From contig JABCZJ010000006.1 in NCBI GenBank assembly GCA_013289715.1, positions 212,278 through 276,277 of the forward strand: a stretch of DNA of 64,000 nucleotides. The letters are read 5' to 3'. The notes below the pieces were generated by a model that had not been told where the DNA came from, did no database searches, and worked only from the letters and a program-made list of their open reading frames with translations. The translations under genes were made by a program, and so were the position numbers. Of this stretch, positions 35,170-45,715 are shown in pieces (within the stretch, counting starts at the first letter, position 1; each line of letters starts with the position of its first letter). This stretch comes from Acidobacteriota bacterium (GTDB lineage Bacteria > Acidobacteriota > Terriglobia > Acidiferrales > UBA7541).

Positions 35170-37128
35170 GTGAGTGGTGCAAAGCGCGATCGCAAAATCG
35201 GCATGGGCAGCAACATCAGCAGACGCGATTTCCTCAACGGCTTCGGCATCGCAGTAGGCGGATCCTTAATACTTCCCGACGCGAAATGGTTCGAACGCTT
35301 TGGCCTTCCGCAATCGCCCCTGTCTCCTGATCAGTCCGCCGCCTACTATCCCCCCGCGCTCGCAGGCATGCGCGGCACAACCGACGCGGTGATGGAAGCA
35401 GGCCACGCCCTGCGCGACGGCAACACCTGGAACACGCCCGCCCCCGATTCCGAGTCGTACGACCTGATCGTCGTAGGCGGCGGCATCAGCGGCCTTTCCG
35501 CGGCATATTTCTTCCGCAAGCTCGCCGGACCGCAAGCCAGGATTCTGATCCTGGAAAATCACGACGATTTCGGCGGTCATGCCCGGCGCAACGAGTTTCA
35601 GACCAGCCAGCGCATGATCCTCGGCTACGGCGGCACGCAATCCATCGCCGGCCCGAAAATTTACAGCAAGCAGTCCAAGCAGCTCTTCGCGGAGCTGGGC
35701 ATAGATGTCGAGCGGTTCTACCAGTATTACGACCGGAATTTCGAGAAATCGCATGGCCTCGAGCGCAGCACGTTTTTCGACAAGAAAACATTCGGCGAAG
35801 ACAAGCTTGTCACCGGCACCGGTCAACCTAGCTGGCCGGCATTTCTCGCGAAGACGCCACTGGTCCCGCAAGTTCAGAAAGATCTGGCGCGCCTGCACAC
35901 GGAAAAAGTTGACTATCTGCCCGGTCTGTCTTCCTGGGACAAGAAAGTCCTCCTCGCAAAAACCAGCTACAAAGATTATCTGCTGCACTACGTGAAGATC
36001 AGCCCTGAAGCGATTCCATTTCTGCAGACTGAGACCTACGGCCTCTACGGCGTCGGCATTGACGCAGTGCCAGCCGGCGATCTCGCCGGCCTCGGCTATC
36101 CCGGATTTGCTGGCATGGATCTTTCCGGCCCGCCGGGACCCGGCCTCGGCGCCGAAATCACCAAGCAAGATGAAGACGAGCCATACATTTTTCATTTTCC
36201 CGATGGCAACGCTTCCGTCGCGCGCTTGCTGGTGCGTTCGCTGATACCAGCGTCGGCGCCGGGCCACACGATGGAAGATATCGTCACCGCCAAGCTCGAT
36301 TACGCGACGCTCGATGATCCCACCTCTCCCGTGCGGGTACGGCTGAACAGCACCGTAATCCTCGCGCGCAATATCGGGGACCCCACCGCCCCGAAAGAAG
36401 TCGAAATCACTTATGTGCGCGACGGCCGCGCCCGCAGTGTGCGCGGTGCCACCTGCGTCCTGGCGTGCTGGAACATGGTGATTCCATACCTCTGTCCGGA
36501 TCTTCCGGACCAGCAAAAGGACGCGCTGGCCTACGGCGTGAAAATTCCGCTGGTCTACAGCAACGTACTGATCCGCAATTGGCAATCGTTCAAAAGACGA
36601 GGAGTGAGCGCGGTACGCTGCCCGGGAAGTTATTTCGAAACCGTCACGCTGGATTTCCCAGTCAGCATGGGAGATTACCACTACCCAAGCAATCCCGCCG
36701 AGCCTTGCGTCCTGCACCTCGAAAGAGTTCCGTGCAAAGCTGGTTTGCCCGCGCGCGAACAGCAAAAGGCCGGCCGCCGCGAGCTTCTGAACACCAGCTT
36801 CGCGACGTTCGAGCGAAATATTCGCGAGCAGCTCGGCGCGATGCTCGGTCCCGGAGGTTTCGATCCGGCCGCGGATATTCAGGCCATCACGGTAAATCGC
36901 TGGCCGCATGGCTACGCCTACGAATACAATTCCTTGTACGATCCTGATTGGCCCGAGGATCAGCAGCCCTGCGTCATCGGCCGCCAGCCCTTGGGGCGCA
37001 TCTCAATTGCAAATTCCGATGCGGAGGCCTTTGCCTACACCAACGCAGCCATCGATCAGGCTTATCGCGCGGTCAACGAGGTCGCGCGGTTCCATCACGC
37101 CGCAGGCGCGTCAAGCGGCCGCCCGTAA
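35170..37128 (+). CDS. Tat-exported FAD-dependent oxidoreductase, spermidine-dehydrogenase-like
   Basis: About 652 residues. GTG 35170 has GGGGAG just upstream; TTG 35140 and ATG 35203 are alternatives. A twin-arginine signal [15 protein letters not shown] indicates folded export. The FAD-binding Rossmann motif is [18 protein letters not shown] with a downstream glutamate-like [20 protein letters not shown]. The C-terminal FAD contact region includes [19 protein letters not shown]. Length and motifs resemble the SpdH group of periplasmic polyamine or amine dehydrogenases. No cytochrome acceptor gene adjoins it. The substrate is not proven. Confidence 0.75.
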   Translation: MSGAKRDRKIGMGSNISRRDFLNGFGIAVGGSLILPDAKWFERFGLPQSPLSPDQSAAYYPPALAGMRGTTDAVMEAGHALRDGNTWNTPAPDSESYDLIVVGGGISGLSAAYFFRKLAGPQARILILENHDDFGGHARRNEFQTSQRMILGYGGTQSIAGPKIYSKQSKQLFAELGIDVERFYQYYDRNFEKSHGLERSTFFDKKTFGEDKLVTGTGQPSWPAFLAKTPLVPQVQKDLARLHTEKVDYLPGLSSWDKKVLLAKTSYKDYLLHYVKISPEAIPFLQTETYGLYGVGIDAVPAGDLAGLGYPGFAGMDLSGPPGPGLGAEITKQDEDEPYIFHFPDGNASVARLLVRSLIPASAPGHTMEDIVTAKLDYATLDDPTSPVRVRLNSTVILARNIGDPTAPKEVEITYVRDGRARSVRGATCVLACWNMVIPYLCPDLPDQQKDALAYGVKIPLVYSNVLIRNWQSFKRRGVSAVRCPGSYFETVTLDFPVSMGDYHYPSNPAEPCVLHLERVPCKAGLPAREQQKAGRRELLNTSFATFERNIREQLGAMLGPGGFDPAADIQAITVNRWPHGYAYEYNSLYDPDWPEDQQPCVIGRQPLGRISIANSDAEAFAYTNAAIDQAYRAVNEVARFHHAAGASSGRP

Positions 37129-37189
37129 GGTGATATATTCATGAAGAAATAAAGCGCCGCGCGTTCATCGGCCGGCGCTGCGCCGGGAT

Positions 37190-38560
37190 TTGAACCACTT
37201 GAGCGAAAAACAAACAGTCCGCCTGCTCGATCCCCTATTCACCACGGATTCCATGCGTGAAATCTTCTCGGATCGTCGCCGGTTGCAGGGCATGCTCGAT
37301 TTTGAAGCCGCGCTGGCGCGAGCACTGGCGCGCGCGGGTGTCGCTCCCGATGCTTCCGTCGCGCCCATCGTCGCGCAATGCAGTGCGGATCGATTTGCGA
37401 TGGATGTGCTGGCCCGCGAAGCAGCCCTCGCCGGAAATTTAGCGATTCCGCTGGTGAAGGCGCTCACCGCGGCCGTCGCGAAATCCGACGCGCAAGCTGC
37501 CGGCTTCGTTCACTGGGGCGCCACCAGTCAGGACGCGATTGATACCGGCCTCGTCCTGCAATTGCGCGAAGCTCTCGATTTGCTGCAGCGCGAACTTGCG
37601 CAATTTTCGAGCCCACTCGCGCGCGTCGCCGAAAAGCATCAATCCACGCTGCTCGCCGGCCGCACATGGCTGCAACAAGCGAGCCCCGTGACGCTCGGCC
37701 TGAAAGTCGCCGGCTGGCTGGACGCAATTCATCGCCACCAGGCGCGACTCGCAAACGCGCGCAGGGAAGTTTCGACACTGCAATTCGGCGGCGCGGTTGG
37801 CACTCTCGCCGCACTCGGCGACAAAAGCCCGGCCGTGGCCGCCGCACTGGCTTCCGAATTGAAATTGCAGCTACCCAGCATTCCCTGGCACACGCATCGC
37901 GATCGTTTCGCGGAAGTCGCCACAAGGTTGGGCCTGCTGGTAGGGACAATGGGAAAAATCGCGCGTGACATTTCGCTGCTCGCGCAAACCGAAGTCGGAG
38001 AAGTTCTCGAGCCTGCGGAATCCGGCCGCGGCGGCTCCTCCACTCTGCCGCACAAACGCAATCCGGTCGGCTCCGCGGTCGTCCTCGCTGCCGCGATTCG
38101 CGTTCCCGCGCTGGTTTCCGTGCTGCTCACCGCGATGGTGCAAGAACAGGAACGTGGCCTGGGTGGTTGGCACGCCGAATGGGAAACGCTGCCGGAGATT
38201 TTTCTGCTCGCTGCCGGCGCGCTGGCTCATCTCACGCACGTGGTCGACGGCCTGGAAGTGTTCGAAGAACACATGACGCACAATCTTGGCGCGACGCACG
38301 GCCTGATCCTTAGTGAAGCCGTGGCGATTGCACTGGCGAAGCACATCGGGCGCTCGCCCGCGCATCAACTCGTCGAGCGTGCCGCGCACCGCGCGCTCCA
38401 ATCCGGCCGTCCGCTGCGCGATCTGCTGCTGGAAGACCAGGAAGTGCGCGCGCGTCTTTCTTCCGCGGAAATTGATGGCTTGCTGGATCCACGGAACTAC
38501 ACGGGCTCGGCCGCATCCATGATTCAGCAAGTACTGGCTGACGAAAAGAAGAACCGATAA
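37190..38560 (+). CDS. pcaB: 3-carboxy-cis,cis-muconate cycloisomerase
   Basis: About 456 residues of the fumarase/aspartase superfamily. The N-terminal part (LLDPLFTTDSMREIFSD) is typical of PcaB. Superfamily regions include VHWGATSQDAIDTGLVLQLR and the signature loop GGSSTLPHKRNPVGS. The enzyme lactonises 3-carboxy-cis,cis-muconate in the protocatechuate branch of the beta-ketoadipate pathway. The start is uncertain: TTG 37190 or TTG 37199, no good ATG before residue 22. It is the first gene of a pcaB-pcaD-pcaC run. Confidence 0.9.
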   Translation: MNHLSEKQTVRLLDPLFTTDSMREIFSDRRRLQGMLDFEAALARALARAGVAPDASVAPIVAQCSADRFAMDVLAREAALAGNLAIPLVKALTAAVAKSDAQAAGFVHWGATSQDAIDTGLVLQLREALDLLQRELAQFSSPLARVAEKHQSTLLAGRTWLQQASPVTLGLKVAGWLDAIHRHQARLANARREVSTLQFGGAVGTLAALGDKSPAVAAALASELKLQLPSIPWHTHRDRFAEVATRLGLLVGTMGKIARDISLLAQTEVGEVLEPAESGRGGSSTLPHKRNPVGSAVVLAAAIRVPALVSVLLTAMVQEQERGLGGWHAEWETLPEIFLLAAGALAHLTHVVDGLEVFEEHMTHNLGATHGLILSEAVAIALAKHIGRSPAHQLVERAAHRALQSGRPLRDLLLEDQEVRARLSSAEIDGLLDPRNYTGSAASMIQQVLADEKKNR

Positions 38561-38584
38561 ATTATTGCTCGCGTATTTGTCGAC

Positions 38585-39376
38585 ATGACCTATACCGAAA
38601 TTCATGGCGCGCGATTGCATTGCCGGCTGGACGGCGCGGCGGGCGCTCCCGTCGTGGTGTTTTCCAATTCGCTCGGCACCAATCTCGCGATGTGGGACGC
38701 GCAAGTCCCCGCACTCGCAGAGAAGTTTCGCGTCCTGCGCTACGATTCGCGAGGGCACGGCCTCTCGGACGTCACTCCCGGGCCGTATACGATCGAAGGT
38801 CTAGCCCGCGACGTCGTCAGCTTGCTCGACGCGCTGCAAATTTCCACCGCGCATTATTGCGGCCTGTCGGTTGGCGGATTGATCGGCCAGTGGCTCGGCA
38901 TTCATGCGTCGAAACGCTTCCAGAGTTTGACGCTTTGCAACACCGCGGCGCGCATCGGCACGACGGACGCCTGGAACACGCGCATAGCGGCCGTCCGCGA
39001 AGGTGGCATGACGGCCATCGCGAACGGTGTAATCGCCCGTTGGTTCACCGAAGATTTCGCAAAGCGCGCGCCCGCCGCGGTCGAGGCCACACGCCAAATG
39101 CTGCTGCACTCGCCGCCAGAGGGATACGCTGCGACGGGCGCCGCATTGCGGGACGAAGATCTGCGCGCAGCAGTTTCGCGCGTGAGTTTGCCGACGCTGG
39201 TGATTTCCGGCACTCGAGACGCAGCAACGACGACCGCTGACGGCCGATTTATCGCGGAAAAAATCCCGGGGGCGCAATACGTCGAACTGGACGCCGCGCA
39301 CCTTTCGAATATTGAAGCAGCCGAGCCGTTCACAGCCGCGCTGCTGAAATTCCTCGGGCAACAGGAGGCGAAGTAA
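38585..39376 (+). CDS. pcaD: 3-oxoadipate enol-lactonase
   Basis: 263-residue alpha/beta hydrolase. The nucleophile elbow is GLSVGG (Ser), with the oxyanion region in VFSNSLGTNLAMWDAQ, an acid in VISGTRDAATT and the catalytic His in AAHLSNIE. The start pattern FSNSLGT is a hallmark of PcaD. It hydrolyses 3-oxoadipate enol-lactone to 3-oxoadipate. The stop overlaps the next start as TAATG at 39374, so it is coupled with pcaC. Confidence 0.92.
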   Translation: MTYTEIHGARLHCRLDGAAGAPVVVFSNSLGTNLAMWDAQVPALAEKFRVLRYDSRGHGLSDVTPGPYTIEGLARDVVSLLDALQISTAHYCGLSVGGLIGQWLGIHASKRFQSLTLCNTAARIGTTDAWNTRIAAVREGGMTAIANGVIARWFTEDFAKRAPAAVEATRQMLLHSPPEGYAATGAALRDEDLRAAVSRVSLPTLVISGTRDAATTTADGRFIAEKIPGAQYVELDAAHLSNIEAAEPFTAALLKFLGQQEAK

Positions 39377-39762
39377 TGGACGAGCGTGAGCGTCATGCTG
39401 CGGGAATGAAAGTGCGCCGCGCAGTTTTGGGCGACGAGCATGTGGACGAGGCGGAAGCAGCCAAGGGTTCCTTCAGCGAGCCGTTTCAGGATTTGATCAC
39501 GCGCTATGCCTGGGGCGAAATCTGGTCGCGCCCCGGTCTTTCGCGCCACACGCGCAGCCTGCTGACGCTTTCGATGCTGATCGCGCTCAACCGCGGCGAT
39601 GAATTCCGCATGCACGTGCGCGCCGCGCTGCATAATAAAGTCACGCGCGAGGAAATTCAGGAAGTGCTGCTGCAGAGCGCCATCTATTGCGGCGTCCCGG
39701 CGGCCAACGCGGCATTCCATCTGGCGCAGGAAGTTTTTGCGGAGATTGATGCCGGGCGTTGA
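39376..39762 (+). CDS. pcaC: 4-carboxymuconolactone decarboxylase
   Basis: 128 residues, all-helical AhpD-like fold of the CMD family. Typical segments are DERERHAAGMKVRRAVLGDEHV, FQDLITRYAWGEIWSRPGLS and SRHTRSLLTLSMLIALNR, and HVRAALHNKVTREEIQEVLL with the downstream IYCGVPAANAAFH. The enzyme converts 4-carboxymuconolactone to 3-oxoadipate enol-lactone, the substrate of adjacent pcaD. Translationally coupled to pcaD. Confidence 0.93.
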   Translation: MDERERHAAGMKVRRAVLGDEHVDEAEAAKGSFSEPFQDLITRYAWGEIWSRPGLSRHTRSLLTLSMLIALNRGDEFRMHVRAALHNKVTREEIQEVLLQSAIYCGVPAANAAFHLAQEVFAEIDAGR

Positions 39763-39836
39763 TGCGATATTGACGTGCAGCGCTTGATTCCGCATTGCGA
39801 GATTTCCAGTGCCGCCAATTTCAGGAGGAATCATAA

Positions 39837-40721
39837 ATGCCGATCGAAAAAGTTGCAGTCGTAGGGTGCGGCCTGATGGGTTCAGGAATCGCGCAAGTAG
39901 CGGCTCAGTCGGGTTGCCAGGTCACGGTCCGCGAGGTCTCCCAGCCTCTCCTCGATAAAGGTTTGCAATCCATCGAGAAAAATCTGCAGCGCCTGGTGGA
40001 CAAGGGCACGCTCGCTGCCGCCGAGCGCGATCAGGTTCGCGCGCGTCTGCGCGGCACCACGAATCTGGAAGATCTGAAAGACTCAGACCTGGTCATCGAA
40101 GCGATCATCGAGCAGCTACCGGCAAAACGCGAGCTGTGGACCGCGCTCGATAAGATTTGCCCCAAGCCCACCATTTTTGCCAGCAACACTTCGTCGCTTT
40201 CCATCACCGAAATGGCCATGTTCACGCAGCGTCCAGACCGTTTCCTCGGACTGCACTTTTTCAATCCCGTCCCGGTAATGAAATTGGTGGAAGTAATCCG
40301 CACCATCGCTACCGACCCCAAAGTAGATGAAGCCGCGGTCGCCCTCGCCGCCCGCTTCGGCAAGACGCCCGTGCGCACCACCGATCGCACCGGCTTCATC
40401 GTCAACCGCCTGCTCGTCCCCTACCTGCTCGATGCCGTGCGGGCGCTCGAAGAAGGCGTCGGCTCCATCGAGGACATCGATAACTCCATGAAGCTCGGCT
40501 GCGGCCATCCGATGGGTCCGCTCACGCTGCTCGATTTCGTCGGACACGACACCACCTATTACATCGCGAATATCATGTTCGATGAGTTCAAGGATAGACG
40601 CTTCGCGCCTCCGCCGCTGCTGAAGCGCATGGTCGCGATGGGATGGAATGGCCGCAAAGCCGGCCGCGGATTTTACGACTACAGCGACCCTGCAAAACCG
40701 AAGCCGCTGCAATTCACGTAG
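39837..40721 (+). CDS. 3-hydroxyacyl-CoA (3-hydroxybutyryl/3-hydroxyadipyl-CoA) dehydrogenase
   Basis: 294 residues with an N-terminal NAD-binding Rossmann motif VAVVGCGLMGSGIAQVAA, catalytic Ser/His region (NTSSLSITEMA, LHFFNPVPVMKLVEVI) and the C-terminal dimerisation domain (GFIVNRLLVPYLLDAVRALE, DNSMKLGCGHPMGPLTLLDF). AGGAGG lies upstream of the ATG. In this setting it could oxidise 3-hydroxyadipyl-CoA to 3-oxoadipyl-CoA (PaaH-like), the point where the box route meets the beta-ketoadipate pathway. Sequence alone does not exclude butanoate metabolism. Confidence 0.88.
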   Translation: MPIEKVAVVGCGLMGSGIAQVAAQSGCQVTVREVSQPLLDKGLQSIEKNLQRLVDKGTLAAAERDQVRARLRGTTNLEDLKDSDLVIEAIIEQLPAKRELWTALDKICPKPTIFASNTSSLSITEMAMFTQRPDRFLGLHFFNPVPVMKLVEVIRTIATDPKVDEAAVALAARFGKTPVRTTDRTGFIVNRLLVPYLLDAVRALEEGVGSIEDIDNSMKLGCGHPMGPLTLLDFVGHDTTYYIANIMFDEFKDRRFAPPPLLKRMVAMGWNGRKAGRGFYDYSDPAKPKPLQFT

Positions 40722-40751
40722 CAACTGTCCTGCTCTTGGCGCGTGAAAGTT

Positions 40752-41204
40752 TTAATACTTCGCTTGGCCTTCTCGTGCTGTGTCGCCGGGTTGGGAAAGC
40801 CGCTCGATCACTTGCGCAGGCAGCGGACGCGATTTCATGCGCTCGGGATTCGCGGGATCGGTGCCGGCCCACACGCGCGTTTCAAATCCTTCTACCGCCA
40901 GCGCGCCGGCCTTGAAGAATTGATGCCGGATGATGAAGCTGCTGCGGCGAAATTCCGTCACCGTGGATTCCGTCAGCAGTTCGTCACCGAATGTCGAAGG
41001 CAGCAGAAACCGTACGCGCACATCCACCAGAGGAACTCCCAAAATCGCATGGGCGCGGAACAAAGCGCGCGTAGGCATCCCGGCATTGGTAAAAAGCGCG
41101 GTCGTGCAATCGTCAAACCACGCCAGGTACTGCGGATAAAACACGATTCCCGCCGGGTCGCAATGTCCCCATTCGACCAGCAGATGCTTCTTGCTTACGA
41201 ACAT
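40752..41204 (-). CDS. Acyl-CoA thioesterase, 4-hydroxybenzoyl-CoA thioesterase type
   Basis: 150-residue hotdog-fold protein. The N-terminal motif VEWGHCDPAGIVFYPQYLAWFDD carries the catalytic Asp of the 4HBT family (CDPAGIVFYP). It hydrolyses an aryl- or acyl-CoA. Placed between the 3-hydroxyacyl-CoA dehydrogenase and pobA, it could release 4-hydroxybenzoate for PobA, or rescue CoA from stalled benzoyl-CoA intermediates; both are inferences. It faces convergently toward the pca run. Confidence 0.87.
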   Translation of the reverse strand: MFVSKKHLLVEWGHCDPAGIVFYPQYLAWFDDCTTALFTNAGMPTRALFRAHAILGVPLVDVRVRFLLPSTFGDELLTESTVTEFRRSSFIIRHQFFKAGALAVEGFETRVWAGTDPANPERMKSRPLPAQVIERLSQPGDTAREGQAKY

Positions 41205-41211
41205 CGCCTAA

Positions 41212-42585
<1,374 letters not shown>

Positions 42586-42770
42586 ATCCTGTGGTGCGTC
42601 CGCTGTCGTGTTTGGTTTCGGCACACTTCCTTCACTCTGACGTTGGTACTAGCCGATTGAGAGTACCGGCCTATCGCTGACGTCGCTGCTGAAAGCTATC
42701 CTGTCCAAGTTGCAAGCAAGCAAACGCAACTCAGTAGCGCCGCAGCGGGGTAGGTCAAACGGGGGTTTCG

Positions 42771-44012
42771 ATGCAATCTGGGGGAGTCCGCAGCATCATT
42801 CGGGGCCTGATCGCAGCCGGCACCATTCTCGTCGCCAGCCAGGCGGCGCAAGCACAGCAACCCTTTTATCTGCAGATACATATGGGCGAAAACGGGCCGG
42901 ACCCTATCGCTTTCATGGGCCCTCATTACTACATCCATCAGGCCGCTGGCGCAAGCCTGAGCACTCCGCCAACGACGGCTTTCACTCCACCGCAAATGCG
43001 CCATGCCTACGGTTTTGATCTGATCACCAACCAGGGCGCTGGCCAGACAATCGCGCTCGTCGACGCTTACGACGATGCGAACGCGGCAAGCGACCTCACC
43101 GTTTTCAGCAAACAATTCAACCTCCCGGCCTGCACCACCAGCAGCGGGTGCTTCCGCCAGCTTTACTCCAGTGGACGCAAGCCTGCCGCCAATGCGAACT
43201 GGGCCGTCGAAATTGCGCTGGATATCGAGTGGGCCCACGCCATCGCGCCGCAAGCCAAGATTATGCTGGTCGAAGCGCCTTCGAACAACCTGAGCGACTT
43301 GCTCGCGGGCGTAGATTTCGCGGTGCGCAACGGCGCATCGGTCGTTTCGATGAGCTGGGCGTCCGCGGAATTTTCCGGTGAGCGCAGTCTGGACAATCAC
43401 TTTGTAGCCACGGGCGTCACCTTCCTTGCTGCTTCCGGGGATAATGGCAGCGGCGTGAACTATCCCGCGGCGTCGCCGGAGGTGATCGCGGTGGGCGGCA
43501 CTTCTCTCACGCTGGATAAAGCGGGAAACTACAGCAGCGAATCAGCGTGGAGCGGCAGCGGCGGCGGCCTCAGCAAGTACGAGTATGAGCCGCTCCCCCA
43601 GGCGCAGTTTCCAATCGCGGACGACCTGCACGGAACCCGCGGCGTGCCGGACGTTTCCTACAACGCTAATCCCGGAACCGGTTACGCCGTTTATGATTCC
43701 GTCGGAGTCAGCGGCTACAGCGGCTGGTTCCAGGTAGGAGGCACCAGCGCCGCGGCACCGCAGTGGGCGGCACTGATCGCTATCACCAATTCACAGCGCG
43801 TTGCTGCCCGCAAAGCAAACCTGAGCTCAACCGGCACCTCCGTGTACGCGGTTGGAAAGTCGAGCCTGAGCACCAATTTCCACGCGGTCACCACGGGCAC
43901 CAATGGTTCCTGCGGCACGATATGCGATGCCTCCGCCGGATACGATTACGTCACCGGTCTTGGCACGCCGCAATCCAAGGTGTTGATCCCAGCCTTGGCC
44001 GCCCGACCGTAA
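42771..44012 (+). CDS. Secreted sedolisin-type (S53) serine peptidase lacking a pro-domain
   Basis: 413 residues; signal peptide IIRGLIAAGTILVASQAAQA with cleavage before QQP. The catalytic set of sedolisins is present: Glu and Asp in AVEIALDIEW (E-x3-D), Asp in AASGDNGSG, and Ser in VGGTSAAAPQW. The C-terminal YDYVTGLGTPQ resembles the calcium-binding end. Only ~45 residues lie between the signal and the catalytic fold, so the ~150-residue kumamolisin-type activation domain is missing. GGGGG stands before the ATG. A strong terminator follows. Sedolisins act at acidic pH, fitting an acidobacterium. Confidence 0.85.
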   Translation: MQSGGVRSIIRGLIAAGTILVASQAAQAQQPFYLQIHMGENGPDPIAFMGPHYYIHQAAGASLSTPPTTAFTPPQMRHAYGFDLITNQGAGQTIALVDAYDDANAASDLTVFSKQFNLPACTTSSGCFRQLYSSGRKPAANANWAVEIALDIEWAHAIAPQAKIMLVEAPSNNLSDLLAGVDFAVRNGASVVSMSWASAEFSGERSLDNHFVATGVTFLAASGDNGSGVNYPAASPEVIAVGGTSLTLDKAGNYSSESAWSGSGGGLSKYEYEPLPQAQFPIADDLHGTRGVPDVSYNANPGTGYAVYDSVGVSGYSGWFQVGGTSAAAPQWAALIAITNSQRVAARKANLSSTGTSVYAVGKSSLSTNFHAVTTGTNGSCGTICDASAGYDYVTGLGTPQSKVLIPALAARP

Positions 44013-44034
44013 TCGTTCCGCCTCAGTTTCGGAT

Positions 44035-44071
44035 GCGAGCCGCCCAGATCCCTTCTCGGCGGCTCGCTTTT
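44035..44071 (+). terminator. Rho-independent terminator after the sedolisin gene
   Basis: Perfect 10-bp stem GCGAGCCGCC (44035-44044) and GGCGGCTCGC (44058-44067) with a 13-base loop, followed by TTTT and a T-rich stretch, 22 bases after the sedolisin stop. Confidence 0.85.
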
Positions 44072-44269
44072 CGATTTCCGCACGTTCCCTCCGCATTGTC
44101 TTACAAATCTCCTTCCCCACTCCCCGCTCTTTTTGCTTGCGAAACACCCTCGCCTTGCGGCCCTCTCGGAATTCGCCGCAGTAGTGTATAGTTTTTTCAG
44201 GCGCGGCCATTCCAAAAGCCACATTTGCTACAGGCCACATCGTTTCGCCTCGCCACAGGTCTATCCCAA

Positions 44270-45715
44270 ATGAAGCCACATTTGCAGGTCATGAAATTCG
44301 GCGGCACATCGGTGGGCGACGCTTCCTGCATCGCGCGCGTCGCCGAAATTGTCGCGCAAGCTTCGCGCGTAGGCCCGCTCGTGGTGGTCGTCTCGGCCAT
44401 GAGTGGCGTCACGAACCGCCTGATCGAAGCCGCTACGTGTTCGGAAACTGGAGATCGCGAGCGAGCCACCGAATTGCTGGAAGCTTTGCGCGAACAGCAT
44501 TTCGAAGCACTGAAAATTCTGATTCAGAATCCGGAAACACGAAATTTAATCGCGCTGGGCATCGAGGAACTTCTCCGCGAAGCGCACCGCCTGTGCCAAG
44601 GCACCGCGCTCATCCACGAACTCACCGTGCGCACACTGGATTCCGTTTCCAGCCTCGGCGAACGCCTCTCCGCGCCTCTGGTTGCAGGAGCGTTGAGTGA
44701 ACGCGGCGTCCCCAGCGAAGCCGTCGAAGCCACGGAATTGATTGTCACCGATTCCTATCACGGCGCCTCCGAACCTCTGATGGAGCCCACGCAAATCCGT
44801 TGCGAGGCTCGCCTGCGCCCGCTGCTGCAGCAAGCGATCGTTCCGGTAGTCACTGGATTTATCGGCGCGACTGCCGAAGGCGTGCTCACCACGCTCGGCC
44901 GCGGTGGCTCGGACTACTCCGCAACCATTTTAGGCGGCGCGCTCGGAGCGGATGAAGTGATTATCTGGACTGACGTGAACGGCGTACTGACCGCCGATCC
45001 GCGTCTGGTCCCCGGTGCGCGCACGATCCCGGAAATTTCCTATCGCGAGGCCGCGGAACTCGCGCATTTCGGCGCGAAGGTGCTGCATCCCAAGACGCTG
45101 CGCGCCGTCACCCAATCCGGCATCCCCGTATGGATTCGCAACACCTTCGAGCCGGAACACCCCGGTACAAAAATCACGCCGCAGGGCCGCAAATCCAGCG
45201 CCGGAGTGAAAGCGCTCACCGCCATTCGCGATGTTTCGCTGATCGCCGTCGGAGGCCCGGGAATTGTCGGCCTGCCCGACGTGGTCGGCCGCACATTTTC
45301 CACGACGTCCAATGTGCGCGCGAACGTGCTGCTGATTTCGCAGTCCTCGTCGCAGAACGATATTTGCTTCATCGTTTTTTCCTCCGACGCCAAACGCACC
45401 GTGGACGCGCTGCGCCAGCAATTCGCCCAGGACCTGATGCATCAGAAAGTCGAGCACATCACGCTGGATCCCAACATCGCCATCGTCGCTGTGGTCGGCG
45501 AAAATATGCGCGGCACCGTGGGGATGGCCGGGCGCACCTTCAGCGTGCTGGGCCGCGAAAACATAAATATAATCGCGATTGCCCAAGGCTCGTCGGAAAC
45601 CAATATTTCGTTTGTGGTGTCCAGCCAGGACATGAAGAGAGCGCTGCTGGCCGTGCATCAGGAGTTTGCGCTGGACACGCGCAATGCACAGGAAACCTCG
45701 TCCGCCTCAAAATGA
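44270..45715 (+). CDS. lysC: Aspartate kinase
   Basis: About 481 residues from ATG 44270; ATG 44291 (MKFGGTSVGD) is an alternative and TTG 44225 unlikely. The kinase domain shows VMKFGGTSVGDASC, GFIGATAEGVLTTLGRGGSD and DVNGVLTADPRLVPGAR. The C-terminal part holds two ACT domains (VNAL-type: VGGPGIVGLPDVVGRTFS, and VVGENMRGTVGMAGRTFSVL), so feedback inhibition by lysine and/or threonine is expected. It makes aspartyl-phosphate. Its stop overlaps thrC (ATGA), with which it shares a threonine operon. Confidence 0.95.
   Translation: MKPHLQVMKFGGTSVGDASCIARVAEIVAQASRVGPLVVVVSAMSGVTNRLIEAATCSETGDRERATELLEALREQHFEALKILIQNPETRNLIALGIEELLREAHRLCQGTALIHELTVRTLDSVSSLGERLSAPLVAGALSERGVPSEAVEATELIVTDSYHGASEPLMEPTQIRCEARLRPLLQQAIVPVVTGFIGATAEGVLTTLGRGGSDYSATILGGALGADEVIIWTDVNGVLTADPRLVPGARTIPEISYREAAELAHFGAKVLHPKTLRAVTQSGIPVWIRNTFEPEHPGTKITPQGRKSSAGVKALTAIRDVSLIAVGGPGIVGLPDVVGRTFSTTSNVRANVLLISQSSSQNDICFIVFSSDAKRTVDALRQQFAQDLMHQKVEHITLDPNIAIVAVVGENMRGTVGMAGRTFSVLGRENINIIAIAQGSSETNISFVVSSQDMKRALLAVHQEFALDTRNAQETSSASK

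Noticed and set aside
35266..36909. 547-codon minus-strand frame opposite the Tat flavoprotein
   Set aside because: Antisense to a protein with clear FAD and Tat motifs; low-complexity Arg/Gly product.
37160..37200. tRNA-like T-loop (minus strand GGTTCAAATCCC)
   Set aside because: No pairing T stem, anticodon arm or acceptor; a chance match near the pcaB start.
40752..41204. Assignment of the thioesterase as YbgC (Tol-Pal associated)
   Set aside because: Sequence fits the family, but there is no tol-pal context and the aromatic neighbours favour a 4HBT-type role; substrate left open.
45130..45711. Upstream extension of thrC inside lysC
   Set aside because: The ATG at 45712 overlaps the lysC stop and starts the conserved region; the extension has no homology.
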